Shown: positions 55,443-63,506 of the stretch, piece after piece
How the letters are laid out: each line of letters opens with the position of its first letter
How positions within the stretch are numbered: the stretch's first letter is position 1
NCBI GenBank assembly: GCA_016210055.1
Contig: JACQUZ010000020.1
Location: 1 to 64,000 of the forward strand
Origin: Deltaproteobacteria bacterium
GTDB taxonomy: Bacteria; Myxococcota_A; Polyangia; Haliangiales; SHYZ01
DNA length: 64,000 nucleotides
Direction of reading: 5' to 3'
The notes under the pieces: model-generated
Database searches by the model: none
What the model was told of the DNA's origin: nothing
The model's input: the letters and a program-made list of their open reading frames with translations, nothing else
Translations under genes and position numbers: made by a program

Positions 55443-55683
55443 GCTGACTCCTTGCGCCGGACATCTCTGCGTCCATCCGCCACCTCGCTGAGCAAGCGCG
55501 CTTGGCTGGTCCTGCGACGCGTGACAAATAGAGTTCTGCTTGAAGCCCGCGGCGAACCATGATGGCCCCGACGGTAAGGACGGTAACCGGGGACTGGTGG
55601 GAACGTCAACGGACGTGATAACCTGTCGCGGCGGCGGCAGCATTACTTGCGTCGTTTCCTGGCACTTCTAGACTTCGCCGCCG
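55443..55683. other. Divergent intergenic region
   Basis: A 241-bp gap between the lipoprotein gene (-) and the SprT-like gene (+). It should carry promoters for both, but no convincing promoter hexamers, repeats or RNA gene were seen. The SprT-like start has no clear ribosome-binding site upstream. Confidence 0.4.
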
Positions 55684-56247
55684 ATGAGGGTAGCGTTCGT
55701 GACTCCGAGACCGACTGGAAGAGTCCCCCGGCGTAGCGACACCTCGGACCCGCTGGAAAAGCTGCGAGAGCATTACCAACGGGTCGTCGACAGGAAGTTC
55801 GATGGCTTGGTTCCAAGAGACTTCCAAATCGTCTTTAATCCCTACCTCAGACGACTTACGGGCAGGATTACCTACCGCCTGCGCCTCATCGAGATCTCCA
55901 GGTTTCACTTCGAACGCTACGGCCTCGCGGACGCCATCGCCACGCTGGAACATGAGCTCCTGCACTTGTACTTGCACAAGAGAGGACTCCCGAGCGGTCA
56001 CAACAACGTCTTCAAGCAGCTCGCCCAGGAAAAAGGGATTCGCGTGTATCACGAAAATCCCTACCCCAAGAACCAACCCTCCCCCTTTCGTTATGTCTAC
56101 GAGTGCCCTTATTGCAGGCGAATGGTCTTCCGCAAGCGCCCCACCGGGTCACGCCTCGCATGCGGCATTTGCTGCCGCATCGCCTCGGACGGCGCTTGGG
56201 ACCCAAGGTTTGAGCTCAGGTTCCTTTCCCGCGTCCGAATGGTCTGA
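55684..56247 (+). CDS. SprT-like zinc metalloprotein
   Basis: A 187-residue protein of the SprT-like family. It has the zinc-metallopeptidase motif HELLH at 90-94 within ATLEHELLHLYLHKRG and a downstream His106 as a likely third ligand. The C-terminal zinc ribbon has CPYC at 141-144 and CGIC at 160-163. SprT-like proteins include DNA-protein-crosslink proteases (SPRTN) but bacterial members are poorly characterised. The GTG of the NUDIX gene follows 13 bp downstream, so the two may be co-transcribed. Confidence 0.85.
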   Translation: MRVAFVTPRPTGRVPRRSDTSDPLEKLREHYQRVVDRKFDGLVPRDFQIVFNPYLRRLTGRITYRLRLIEISRFHFERYGLADAIATLEHELLHLYLHKRGLPSGHNNVFKQLAQEKGIRVYHENPYPKNQPSPFRYVYECPYCRRMVFRKRPTGSRLACGICCRIASDGAWDPRFELRFLSRVRMV

Positions 56248-56260
56248 TAAAAAGGCTAGT

Positions 56261-57085
56261 GTGTTCGTCAATTCCGTCGATTCCAAGACGCCAACGTCCA
56301 CGCCTATTCCAGCCGCCTCGGTCATTCTCTTTCGGAGGCGGGCCGGAGCCGAGGACTTGGAGACTTTCCTCCTCCGGCGCCACCGCCGATCGAGCTTCAT
56401 GTCAGACACCTTCGTGTTCCCCGGGGGGCGCGTGGAGTCCGACGATGGCGACCCAGAGACTGCGGCTATCCGCGAGCTGTTCGAGGAGGCTGGGGTTCTC
56501 CTGGCAAGAGGGGACCTCTCGGAAACGCGGCGGACCGATTGGCGACGACGCCTGAATGCGGGCGAGGCGTCCCTGGGAGCCATGATCGCGGAGGAGTCCC
56601 TTGAGCTCGACCGACAGAGCCTGCATCTTTGGGCGCGTTGGATCACACCGTCCGTGGAGCCAAAGCGGTTTGACGCCTACTTCTTCCTGGCGGAGGTTCC
56701 CGAGGGTCAGTCCCCGTCCTTCGACCAGAAAGAAACCGTCGAAGAGGCATGGGTAACCCCTGCCGAGGCCATCTCGCGCAATGACGCGGGGCAGATGAAG
56801 CTCCCGCCGCCGCAGCTTCGTACGATGACGGAGCTCCTGCCGCATTCTCGCGCCTCGACCAGCACGCTTGCTCGCATTGCGGACGAACGTCGCCAGCACG
56901 TGCACCCCATCATGCCGCGCCTGGCCATGCTGGGAGGAAATGCCGCGCTCCTCTTGCCCTGGGACCCCGACTACGCGGAAAAAGGGACCGGGGAAGCCTG
57001 CCCGATGCCACCCGGGCATTTGTTGGGTACCGGCCCGAGCCGCTTTATCCTCGACGGCGCCATCTGGCGGCTCTCCTCTCCCTAG
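56261..57085 (+). CDS. NUDIX hydrolase, NUDT19-like
   Basis: A 274-residue protein. The start is taken as GTG at 56261, which has AAAAAGG five bases upstream and lies just before the first conserved strand (PAASVILFRR); the open frame extends far upstream inside the SprT-like gene. The NUDIX box region reads FPGGRVESDDGD then AAIRELFEEAGV, with the REL-EEAG core intact but an insertion before it, as in NUDT19-type coenzyme A diphosphatases. A long C-terminal domain follows. The substrate is inferred only from this resemblance. Confidence 0.85.
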   Translation: MFVNSVDSKTPTSTPIPAASVILFRRRAGAEDLETFLLRRHRRSSFMSDTFVFPGGRVESDDGDPETAAIRELFEEAGVLLARGDLSETRRTDWRRRLNAGEASLGAMIAEESLELDRQSLHLWARWITPSVEPKRFDAYFFLAEVPEGQSPSFDQKETVEEAWVTPAEAISRNDAGQMKLPPPQLRTMTELLPHSRASTSTLARIADERRQHVHPIMPRLAMLGGNAALLLPWDPDYAEKGTGEACPMPPGHLLGTGPSRFILDGAIWRLSSP

Positions 57086-57280
57086 ACGACCCGCAACGCC
57101 CGGTGGGGCCAATTGACCTGTGCGAAGTCCGGAGCACGTCGCGTGACCCGGGGACGAGTGTCTCCACATTGGGTTTGGGCTGCGTCTTGGCTCACGCGAG
57201 CTTCCCGCGGCGCGCGAGGAATCCGCTGATTTTCTTACGTTGTCGCGAAAGCCAGGTTTTTTCGCTCGCCTGCACGCCAG

Positions 57281-57296
57281 TGGCAAGAACGTTGCA
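57281..57296 (+). promoter_or_regulatory. Sigma-54-type promoter upstream of flp
   Basis: TGGCAAGAACGTTGCA has the conserved GG and GC exactly ten bases apart and matches the -24/-12 consensus closely. It lies 49 bp upstream of the flp start. An inverted repeat GCGAAA at 57245-57250 and TTTCGC at 57260-57265 lies just upstream and might bind an activator. An almost identical element precedes cpaE. Confidence 0.75.
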
Positions 57297-57344
57297 GTCG
57301 CCCCCTCCAACTGCGCAACGCGCACAAGGACCAAGGAGGACGAG

Positions 57345-57530
57345 ATGACCCCAGCGAAGCACCTCATGAAGCGCCTTTGGACCGAAGACGAAGCCGCCAA
57401 TGCCGTCGAATACGGCCTCATTACCGCGGTCGTCGCCATCGCCCTCATCGGCGCGCTCTTCACGTTCCGCCAGAGGATTGTGGGCATGTTCTCCGACGCC
57501 GCCGACAGCATCGCGAACCGTCCACGCTAG
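57345..57530 (+). CDS. flp: Flp-type pilin
   Basis: A 61-residue type IVb prepilin with the short Lys/Asp/Glu-rich leader and the hydrophobic stretch NAVEYGLITAVVAIALIGAL (residues 19-38); the EYGLI motif is characteristic of Flp pilins. The ATG at 57345 has AAGGAGGA upstream; in-frame codons before it are unsupported. It is the major subunit of the Tad pilus used for surface attachment. It lies directly downstream of the sigma-54-type promoter and is followed by cpaA after 31 bp. Confidence 0.95.
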   Translation: MTPAKHLMKRLWTEDEAANAVEYGLITAVVAIALIGALFTFRQRIVGMFSDAADSIANRPR

Positions 57531-57561
57531 GCATGAGGCCTTTTCGCGCGCCGAGGTCACC

Positions 57562-58074
57562 ATGATCGCCGAGAGTGCTTTTGGCCTGGCCATGATGACG
57601 ACCGCCGTGTCCGACTTGCGGCAGCGTCGCATCCCGAACGCGTTGAACTTGGCGGTCCTTCTTTGTGGCCTCGGCGTGCGCGCCCTGATGGGTGGTCCAT
57701 CAGCCCTGGCGCTCGGACTAGCGGGTGCAGGAACCGGTCTCGCGCTTTTGATCGTGCTGTTCCATGCCCGCTGGATTGGTGGAGGTGACGTGAAGCTCGC
57801 AATGGCGATCGGCGCATGGCTTGGCCCAGAAGGAACCCTGCTTGCAACGTTGCTTGGCCTTGCGGGTGGAGGGGTCCTGGCTGGATTCATCCTGCTAACG
57901 TCAGGGCGCGCGCTTCGCACCGAGGTGATCGCCCACCTCAAGGTTTCCTTTTGGACGCTTTCTCCACCCCCTGTTGTCCGGAGAGGAAAGCGTCAGGTGG
58001 TACCCATGGCCATCCCGCTGGGAGCAGCTGCCATCGGCGTCATGCTCTTCTACCTCGGAGGGTTCCATGTCTAG
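57562..58074 (+). CDS. cpaA: Prepilin peptidase CpaA/TadV
   Basis: A 170-residue inner-membrane aspartyl protease of family A24 that cleaves Flp and pseudopilin leaders. Catalytic aspartates are Asp18 in VSDLRQRRIPN and Asp76 in WIGGGDVKLA (GxGD motif). It has about five to six hydrophobic helices and lacks the N-terminal methylase domain of PilD, as expected for TadV. The start at 57562 has GAGG upstream. It overlaps tadE by 8 bp. Confidence 0.94.
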   Translation: MIAESAFGLAMMTTAVSDLRQRRIPNALNLAVLLCGLGVRALMGGPSALALGLAGAGTGLALLIVLFHARWIGGGDVKLAMAIGAWLGPEGTLLATLLGLAGGGVLAGFILLTSGRALRTEVIAHLKVSFWTLSPPPVVRRGKRQVVPMAIPLGAAAIGVMLFYLGGFHV

Positions 58075-58465
58075 ACCCCGCGAGCGAGGAGCGGTGTCCG
58101 TCGAGCTGGCCTTGGTTACCCCGATCCTTCTCATGCTTGTGCTCGGCGGCGTTCACCTTGGAAGGGCGCTGGGCGCACGCCATCGGCTCTCAGAAGCAGT
58201 AAGCCAAGCAACACGATCGGCAGCCATCGCCAACGTGGACAACCAGGCAACCATTGCGACCTATGTGCGGACACGAATGGACGCCGCTGGCCCTGGTTGC
58301 ACCGAGATCCGGGTACGTTCGTCGGTGAGCACAAATGCTTTCGGGATTCGGGCCCTCGAAGTGATGGCGAGCTGCACCCTGCCAGCGCCTTTTGGAGAAC
58401 GCCTGCTCGGAGCGATGGGTCCGTCGGAAGTTTCGGCATCAGCCGCCATGCCCATGGGGCTGTAA
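58067..58465 (+). CDS. tadE: TadE-like pseudopilin
   Basis: A 132-residue protein with the TadE N-terminal signature RERGAVSVELALVTPILLMLVLGG, given here as residues 5-28: a short basic leader, conserved Glu and a hydrophobic helix. The remainder is a periplasmic domain with two cysteines. TadE-type minor pseudopilins are processed by CpaA/TadV and assist pilus assembly. Its place right after cpaA, before cpaB, differs from the Aggregatibacter order, where tadE lies near the end. The start at 58067 has GGAGG upstream. Confidence 0.9.
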   Translation: MSRPRERGAVSVELALVTPILLMLVLGGVHLGRALGARHRLSEAVSQATRSAAIANVDNQATIATYVRTRMDAAGPGCTEIRVRSSVSTNAFGIRALEVMASCTLPAPFGERLLGAMGPSEVSASAAMPMGL

Positions 58466-58475
58466 AGGAGTGGAC

Positions 58476-59462
58476 ATGAGCTTGCACGATCGAAACCCAC
58501 GTGGCGCCAAGCTTGGCGCACTCGGGTTCGCCGCAGTTGCCCTGGCCTGCGCGGCTATTGCCGCATTTGTGGCAGGTCGACTGCTCCAAGCAGGAGGGTA
58601 CACCGGCGAACGGGTGCGCCCGGTCGTGGTGGCCGCACGCCCCCTTCCGGCCGCCCAACCCCTCACCAAGACAGATCTGAAGGTCGCAAGCTGGCCCGAG
58701 GCCTGGGTCCCAAGCGGCGCTGTCAGCCGAATTGAGGATCTCTTTGTCGGAGACAAGCCTCCGGTTCCCACGGCCGGAATCCTCGAAGGGGAACCGGTAC
58801 TTCCCGCCCGGCTTGCAACGGCGTCGCAGGGGACCGCCATGGCAGCTTTGGTCGAGCCAGGGAAGCGCGCCGTGGCCGTCAAGGTGGACGAGGCGGTCAA
58901 GCGGGCCGGTCTCGTTTACCCCGGCGCCAACGTCGATGTCATGGCAACCATTCGCGATCCAGAAGGGCGAGGTCCTTCGACCAAGATCGCAGTCGAAAAC
59001 GTAAGGGTCCTCTCGGTTGAGCTCGAGACGGATGTAGCCACGCGTCGTCCAAAGCGGGAGGACGGCCCGACCTCGGACGGAGTTCAGGGGACCGTTGTGA
59101 CCCTGCAGGTAAATCCACGCGAGGCTGAGATCGTTAGCTTGGCTGCTCGGGAAGGAAGCGTCGACTTGGCATTGCGCAACGGTAGCGACCATTCTCCTGC
59201 CGGGACGCGTGGCGCAACCCCCTTCGCCTTCACGGCCTACTCGCCATCCGACGCGGCCATCGCGAGCTTGGCTGTGCCACGGCCGGCACCTGCTTTGTCC
59301 AGCGGCGCCCTCGTGGCCACAACGGCCAACGACAAGGTCGACACGGAAAGCAAGCGGTCGAGCCGGCGCAAGATCGAGCTTCGCGTTCCCGATGCCGACA
59401 TGCCAGCTCGCGTGTCGACCCAAGCCACGACGATGGAGATTGAGACGTACCATGCGCGCTAA
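58476..59462 (+). CDS. cpaB: Flp pilus assembly protein CpaB/RcpC
   Basis: A 328-residue periplasmic protein. One N-terminal membrane anchor (about 12-37) is followed by a SAF-like domain (VVVAARPLPAAQPLTKTDLK) and the RcpC/CpaB domain (KRAVAVKVDEAVKRAGLVYPGANVDVM, cited as segment about 145-170). CpaB is thought to modulate the CpaC secretin channel. The start at 58476 has AAAGGAG upstream. Its end overlaps cpaC by 11 bp. The C-terminal Ser/Arg-rich tail is variable. Confidence 0.92.
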   Translation: MSLHDRNPRGAKLGALGFAAVALACAAIAAFVAGRLLQAGGYTGERVRPVVVAARPLPAAQPLTKTDLKVASWPEAWVPSGAVSRIEDLFVGDKPPVPTAGILEGEPVLPARLATASQGTAMAALVEPGKRAVAVKVDEAVKRAGLVYPGANVDVMATIRDPEGRGPSTKIAVENVRVLSVELETDVATRRPKREDGPTSDGVQGTVVTLQVNPREAEIVSLAAREGSVDLALRNGSDHSPAGTRGATPFAFTAYSPSDAAIASLAVPRPAPALSSGALVATTANDKVDTESKRSSRRKIELRVPDADMPARVSTQATTMEIETYHAR

Positions 59463-60891
59463 TCTGATTGCCGTCCTGCTTCTCCTCGTCATGATCCCCG
59501 TCGCCCGTGCCCAAGGACCGGACGCGCCAATCCAGGTCCCGGTGTCGGGCTCCAAGCACATTCGGCTTGGCCTGCCCATCGTTCGGGTGTCGATGGGGAG
59601 CTCGGACATCGCCGACATTGCAGCTTTTCCGCCCGACCAGCTCTTGCTCACGGGCAAGCGACCCGGCGAGACCACTGCGACGGTTTGGACCAAGAACGAC
59701 GAAGTTCACATCCTTCAAGTGTCTGTGACCTATCCGGTCGAACAGATGACACAGCTTCTCCAGAGATCGGTACAGGGGAAGCACGTGAGAATAACTTCTG
59801 CCGGCGCTTCGCTTGTAATTTCTGGCGAGGTGGAAAGCCCAGCCGAAGTGGAGCGGGCAGAGCAGCTTGTCCGGGGGCTTGCGGCGGCCAGCATGGGCAG
59901 CGGCGAACCCCCTCAGGTCGTAAACGCGCTCAAGGTGATGGGAGACTACCAAGTGCAACTTGAGGTCTCGTTTGCCGAGGTCTCTCGCACCGGGCTTCGC
60001 CAGCTTGGGATGAACTTCTGGCACAAGGGGAGTGACAACAACTACGTTTCCGGCTTGCTCGGTCCCGGGACGGGCTTGCAGGGACTCGCTCCCGACGTCG
60101 GAGGAGGAGCTACTTCTACCCTGCAGAACCCTACCGCAAAGGGGCTTCCGGTTATCAACACGCCCCTTTCCAGCGCGTTTGGGGTGATCTTCGCCAATCT
60201 CGGTGGTTCAGCGTTCCCGTTTTCGGCGGCGCTCAGCGTGCTCTCGTCTCGTGGGTATGCACGCACGCTTTCCGAGCCCACACTCGTCGCCATGAATGGC
60301 CAAGAAGCGACCTTCCTTGCTGGCGGTGAGTTTCCGATCCCGATTCCCCAGGGATTGGGCCAGACGTCCGTCGATTTCAAGAAATTCGGCGTGCAGCTTC
60401 GGTTTGTGCCGACGGTTATCCAGGACACCATCCAGCTGAAGATGGCTACGACCGTATCCGATCTCGATTTCAGCGTTCCCCTCGTGCTCGCAGGAACTCG
60501 GGTCCCAGGACTTACAGAGCGGCACAGCTCCACGACTGTGCGACTTCGCGACGGGCAAAGCTTCGCCATCGCCGGGCTCCTCTCGGACAAGGTTCGTTCC
60601 ACCGTGGACAAGGTGCCCGGGCTCGGAGACCTCCCGGTCCTCGGCGCGCTTTTCCGCTCGACGACTTATCAGCGCGAGGAATCAGAGCTCCTCGTGGTCG
60701 TCACCGCACGCCTCGTGCGTCCGCAAGGGGAAAAGCCCTTTCTTCCCGGAGAGGACACCACCACGGACCCGTCGGACCTCGAACTTTTTCTCATCGGCAC
60801 GACCGAGTCGAAGCCCGCTTCGGGCGAAACGCGCCGTGCACGCCCAGCGCCCACGAGCAAGCCGGTCGGACCCGTTGGTTTCAAGCGATAG
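59452..60891 (+). CDS. cpaC: Tad secretin CpaC/RcpA
   Basis: A 479-residue outer-membrane secretin subunit. A signal peptide (1-20, ending ARAQ) is followed by the secretin-specific N-domain (PVSGSKHIRLGLPIVRVSMG) with a BON-like segment (ITSAGASLVISGEVESP), and the C-terminal secretin core with RTLSEPTLVAMNGQEATFLAGGEFP (two overlapping segments near 280-305) and VPGLGDLPVLGALFRS near 388-403. The secretin forms the pilus exit channel. The stop at 60891 is followed by a 233-bp gap before cpaE; no cpaD is encoded there. Confidence 0.94.
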   Translation: MRANLIAVLLLLVMIPVARAQGPDAPIQVPVSGSKHIRLGLPIVRVSMGSSDIADIAAFPPDQLLLTGKRPGETTATVWTKNDEVHILQVSVTYPVEQMTQLLQRSVQGKHVRITSAGASLVISGEVESPAEVERAEQLVRGLAAASMGSGEPPQVVNALKVMGDYQVQLEVSFAEVSRTGLRQLGMNFWHKGSDNNYVSGLLGPGTGLQGLAPDVGGGATSTLQNPTAKGLPVINTPLSSAFGVIFANLGGSAFPFSAALSVLSSRGYARTLSEPTLVAMNGQEATFLAGGEFPIPIPQGLGQTSVDFKKFGVQLRFVPTVIQDTIQLKMATTVSDLDFSVPLVLAGTRVPGLTERHSSTTVRLRDGQSFAIAGLLSDKVRSTVDKVPGLGDLPVLGALFRSTTYQREESELLVVVTARLVRPQGEKPFLPGEDTTTDPSDLELFLIGTTESKPASGETRRARPAPTSKPVGPVGFKR

Positions 60892-61092
60892 ACCCAGCGC
60901 CTTCATCCCATTTCCACAGAAACCTTCAAGCGAGTGTTCCAGATGCGGCCTCTTTCCACGAGAAAGCGTCAGTGGGGTCAGGCGACCTCTTTTGCTGGAT
61001 GCGGCTTCGCAAGGCCCAGGACGAAAGTCACCAGCGCACGCCTTCGTTGTCACTAACCACTGGAAACAACTAGCCTTCACCTGTCTCAAAAA

Positions 61093-61108
61093 TGGCAAGC
61101 ACGTTGCA
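61093..61108 (+). promoter_or_regulatory. Sigma-54-type promoter upstream of cpaE
   Basis: TGGCAAGCACGTTGCA differs at one base from the element before flp and keeps the GG-N10-GC spacing. It lies 17 bp upstream of the cpaE ATG in the 233-bp cpaC-cpaE gap. Initiation about 12 bases after the GC would give a very short or absent 5-prime leader, so the start codon of cpaE may be slightly further in. The remainder of the gap, 60892-61092, holds no gene that I can support. Confidence 0.72.
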
Positions 61109-61124
61109 CTAGGGGCACTCACCC

Positions 61125-62168
61125 ATGCGTCGCGAAGATACCGTTGTGGCCCCAATGCCCACGTTCGTCGCTCCCGTCCACCCTTCGCAATGGGAGCACC
61201 AGGATACTCGGGTGGAGCCATTCCCAGCGCCTGGTGCGGGCGGAACGGCGCGGGCGGTGCAGCCTGCGACCCGAATGGTGCCAGTGGTTCCTCTGCCCAG
61301 GCCGGCCCCAACTCCCACGCCCGCTCTTCCGCCGCCTTCGGTCCCCACGCAAGAGGCGGTCGTGACGCATGGCAAGATTGTTGTCGTCTTTGGATGCCGG
61401 GGCGGCGCCGGAGCCACCACGCTCGCCGTGAACATCGGGGCGACGCTGGCCCGCTCCGGCAAGAGCACGTGCCTGGTCGACTTGGACCTCCAGCTTGGAG
61501 ACGTTTTTGTTGCCCTCGACCTAGAGCCCAGCACATCCGTGGCGAAGCTCGCCCGCGAGGCCAACACAATCGACGGCGCAGCGCTTCGCCGCCGTCTTCA
61601 GCGGCATGATTCGGGGCTGCATGCCCTCACGCAAGTGGGCCGCCTCGATGACATCGACCCCCAGCTTGCCGAGCGAATGCCAGCGCTCCTGGCCACCCTA
61701 TGCGAGCACTTTGAGTACGTCGTTGTGGACGGGATAAGGGACTTCGGCGACCACGCCCTGGCAGCACTCGACATGGCGGATCGGATTGCCTTGGTCGTGA
61801 CCCAGGATGTCCCAGCCATCCGCCGAGCGACGCGCGTCGTAGATCTTTTCAGGAAGCTCGGCTACTCCGAGCGCAAGATCCAGCTCGTCGTCAATCGTCA
61901 TGTTCAAAGGTCCGTGGTTTCCGAAGTGGAAATCGAGCGAGCCCTCGGACTGCCGATTTTTGCCCGCGTCCGCAACGACTACCGGCGCATGTCGGCGGCT
62001 CTCGACGACGGCGCCCTACTCCATGACATTGCCCGGGGTTGCGGAGTGACCCAGGACGTGGAATGCCTGGCCGGAGTCCTCACCAGCGAGCCGCGGGCAC
62101 CCCAAAAATGCCAACAGGCCCCCAAGAAGGGGCTCTTTTCGCGCCTCCTCAGTCGGGGGGATAAGTAG
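61125..62168 (+). CDS. cpaE: Tad locus ParA-like ATPase CpaE/TadZ
   Basis: A 347-residue protein. Residues 1-80 are a Pro/Ala-rich linker in place of the usual receiver-like domain. The MinD/ParA-type ATPase follows, with the degenerate Walker A GCRGGAGATT at 90-99 (Ala in place of the P-loop lysine), as in many CpaE/TadZ proteins, and Walker A-prime LVDLDLQLGDVF. CpaE places the pilus at the cell pole in Caulobacter and related bacteria. It is the first gene after the second sigma-54-type promoter and its stop abuts cpaF. Confidence 0.93.
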   Translation: MRREDTVVAPMPTFVAPVHPSQWEHQDTRVEPFPAPGAGGTARAVQPATRMVPVVPLPRPAPTPTPALPPPSVPTQEAVVTHGKIVVVFGCRGGAGATTLAVNIGATLARSGKSTCLVDLDLQLGDVFVALDLEPSTSVAKLAREANTIDGAALRRRLQRHDSGLHALTQVGRLDDIDPQLAERMPALLATLCEHFEYVVVDGIRDFGDHALAALDMADRIALVVTQDVPAIRRATRVVDLFRKLGYSERKIQLVVNRHVQRSVVSEVEIERALGLPIFARVRNDYRRMSAALDDGALLHDIARGCGVTQDVECLAGVLTSEPRAPQKCQQAPKKGLFSRLLSRGDK

Positions 62169-63506
62169 ATGCGCCTCGCCCAGCGCCTGCAGAAGCAGGG
62201 CACCCCAGAAACCGCTGCCCCTTCGCAGTTCACCCAAAGCTCGAAGCAGGATATCGCGTCAATTACTGCACGACTCCACCCACGGATCCTGGACCGGCTA
62301 GACCTCGCGGCTATTGGACAGCTGTCCCAAGAAGAGCTTGGCGGTCGCCTGCGGGCCATCGTCGAGCAGCTCGTTGCTGCAGAGCGTCTTCCCGTCAACG
62401 AAGGCGAGCGAGACGCCATCGTGGCGAGCGTGGTTGATGAGCTCACAGGGCTAGGTCCGTTGGAAGTACTCCTCAAGGACCCGACCATCTCTGACGTGCT
62501 CGTGAACGGGTGCGACAAGGTCTACGTCGAGCGGAACGGCAAGCTCGTGTCTCACGACATTCAGTTTCGCGACGATAAGCACCTCATCCATACGATCCAG
62601 CGCATGGTCGCAAAGGTCGGGAGGCGCATTGACGAGTCGTCACCCATGGTGGACGCGCGCCTTCCCGACGGGTCACGCGTCAACGCCGTGATTCCTCCTC
62701 TTGCGGTGGACGGCCCGGCCTTGTCCATTCGCCGCTTTGGCGCCCGCCCGCTTTCGGGAAAGGACCTGGTCCAAAATGGTGCGCTTTCCGAGGAGATGCT
62801 CCGTTACCTGCACATGGCCGTGCATGCCAAGTGCTCCATCCTCATCGCAGGGGGTACTGGCGCAGGAAAAACCACGCTCCTCAACGCGTTGTCATCTTTT
62901 GTGCCCCAAGGAGAGCGCATCATCACCGTGGAAGACGCAGCGGAGCTCCGCCTTGCGCAGCCACACGTGGTGCGTCTTGAGGCTCGGCCGCCCAACCTCG
63001 AAGGGCGTGGAGAAGTCACCATCCGGGACCTGGTACGGAACGCGCTCCGCATGCGACCAGACCGCATCGTCGTTGGCGAAGTCCGCGGTGCCGAGGTCCT
63101 GGACATGCTACAGGCCATGAACACGGGGCATGAGGGCTCTCTCGCCACAATTCACGCCAATAGTGCCGAAGACGCCATCAGCCGCTTGATGACGATGCTG
63201 GGGATGTCCGGGACGACGTTTTCCGAGGAGACCATGGCCACGCTTGTCGCTCGGGCGGTGCACCTCGTCGTGCACGTGACCCGCATGCAAGACGGCAAGC
63301 GGCGTGTCAGCGCGATCTCGGAAGTCACAACCCAGGAAGGTAGCCGAGTCCAGATGAACCCGGTGTTCTCCTTCGAGCGCATTGGGCTTACATCTGACGG
63401 CACGGTCCTCGGCCGGCATGAACCACGGAACCGCAGCGCGCTGGGCCATCGCTTCAAGGCAGCCGGCCTCCTCAACGGCGCTGCCTCTGGCGAGGTGGGG
63501 CGATGA
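62169..63506 (+). CDS. cpaF: Tad secretion ATPase CpaF/TadA
   Basis: A 445-residue hexameric ATPase of the type II/IV secretion superfamily that powers Flp pilus assembly. An N-terminal helical domain (about 25-185) precedes Walker [10 protein letters not shown] at 228-236, an Asp box ([15 protein letters not shown]), Walker B region [17 protein letters not shown] and the His box [14 protein letters not shown]. It starts one base after the cpaE stop and overlaps the tadB start by 4 bp (ATGA). Confidence 0.97.
   Translation: MRLAQRLQKQGTPETAAPSQFTQSSKQDIASITARLHPRILDRLDLAAIGQLSQEELGGRLRAIVEQLVAAERLPVNEGERDAIVASVVDELTGLGPLEVLLKDPTISDVLVNGCDKVYVERNGKLVSHDIQFRDDKHLIHTIQRMVAKVGRRIDESSPMVDARLPDGSRVNAVIPPLAVDGPALSIRRFGARPLSGKDLVQNGALSEEMLRYLHMAVHAKCSILIAGGTGAGKTTLLNALSSFVPQGERIITVEDAAELRLAQPHVVRLEARPPNLEGRGEVTIRDLVRNALRMRPDRIVVGEVRGAEVLDMLQAMNTGHEGSLATIHANSAEDAISRLMTMLGMSGTTFSEETMATLVARAVHLVVHVTRMQDGKRRVSAISEVTTQEGSRVQMNPVFSFERIGLTSDGTVLGRHEPRNRSALGHRFKAAGLLNGAASGEVGR

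Noticed and set aside
57238-57265. CGTTGTC and the GCGAAA/TTTCGC dyad as an enhancer-binding site before flp
   Set aside because: The 7-mer recurs before cpaE but the dyad does not, so there is too little to call it a feature; mentioned only as supporting context.
58131-59693. Long - strand open frame of 520 codons opposite tadE-cpaB-cpaC
   Set aside because: It is antisense to three contiguous Tad genes with clear motifs.
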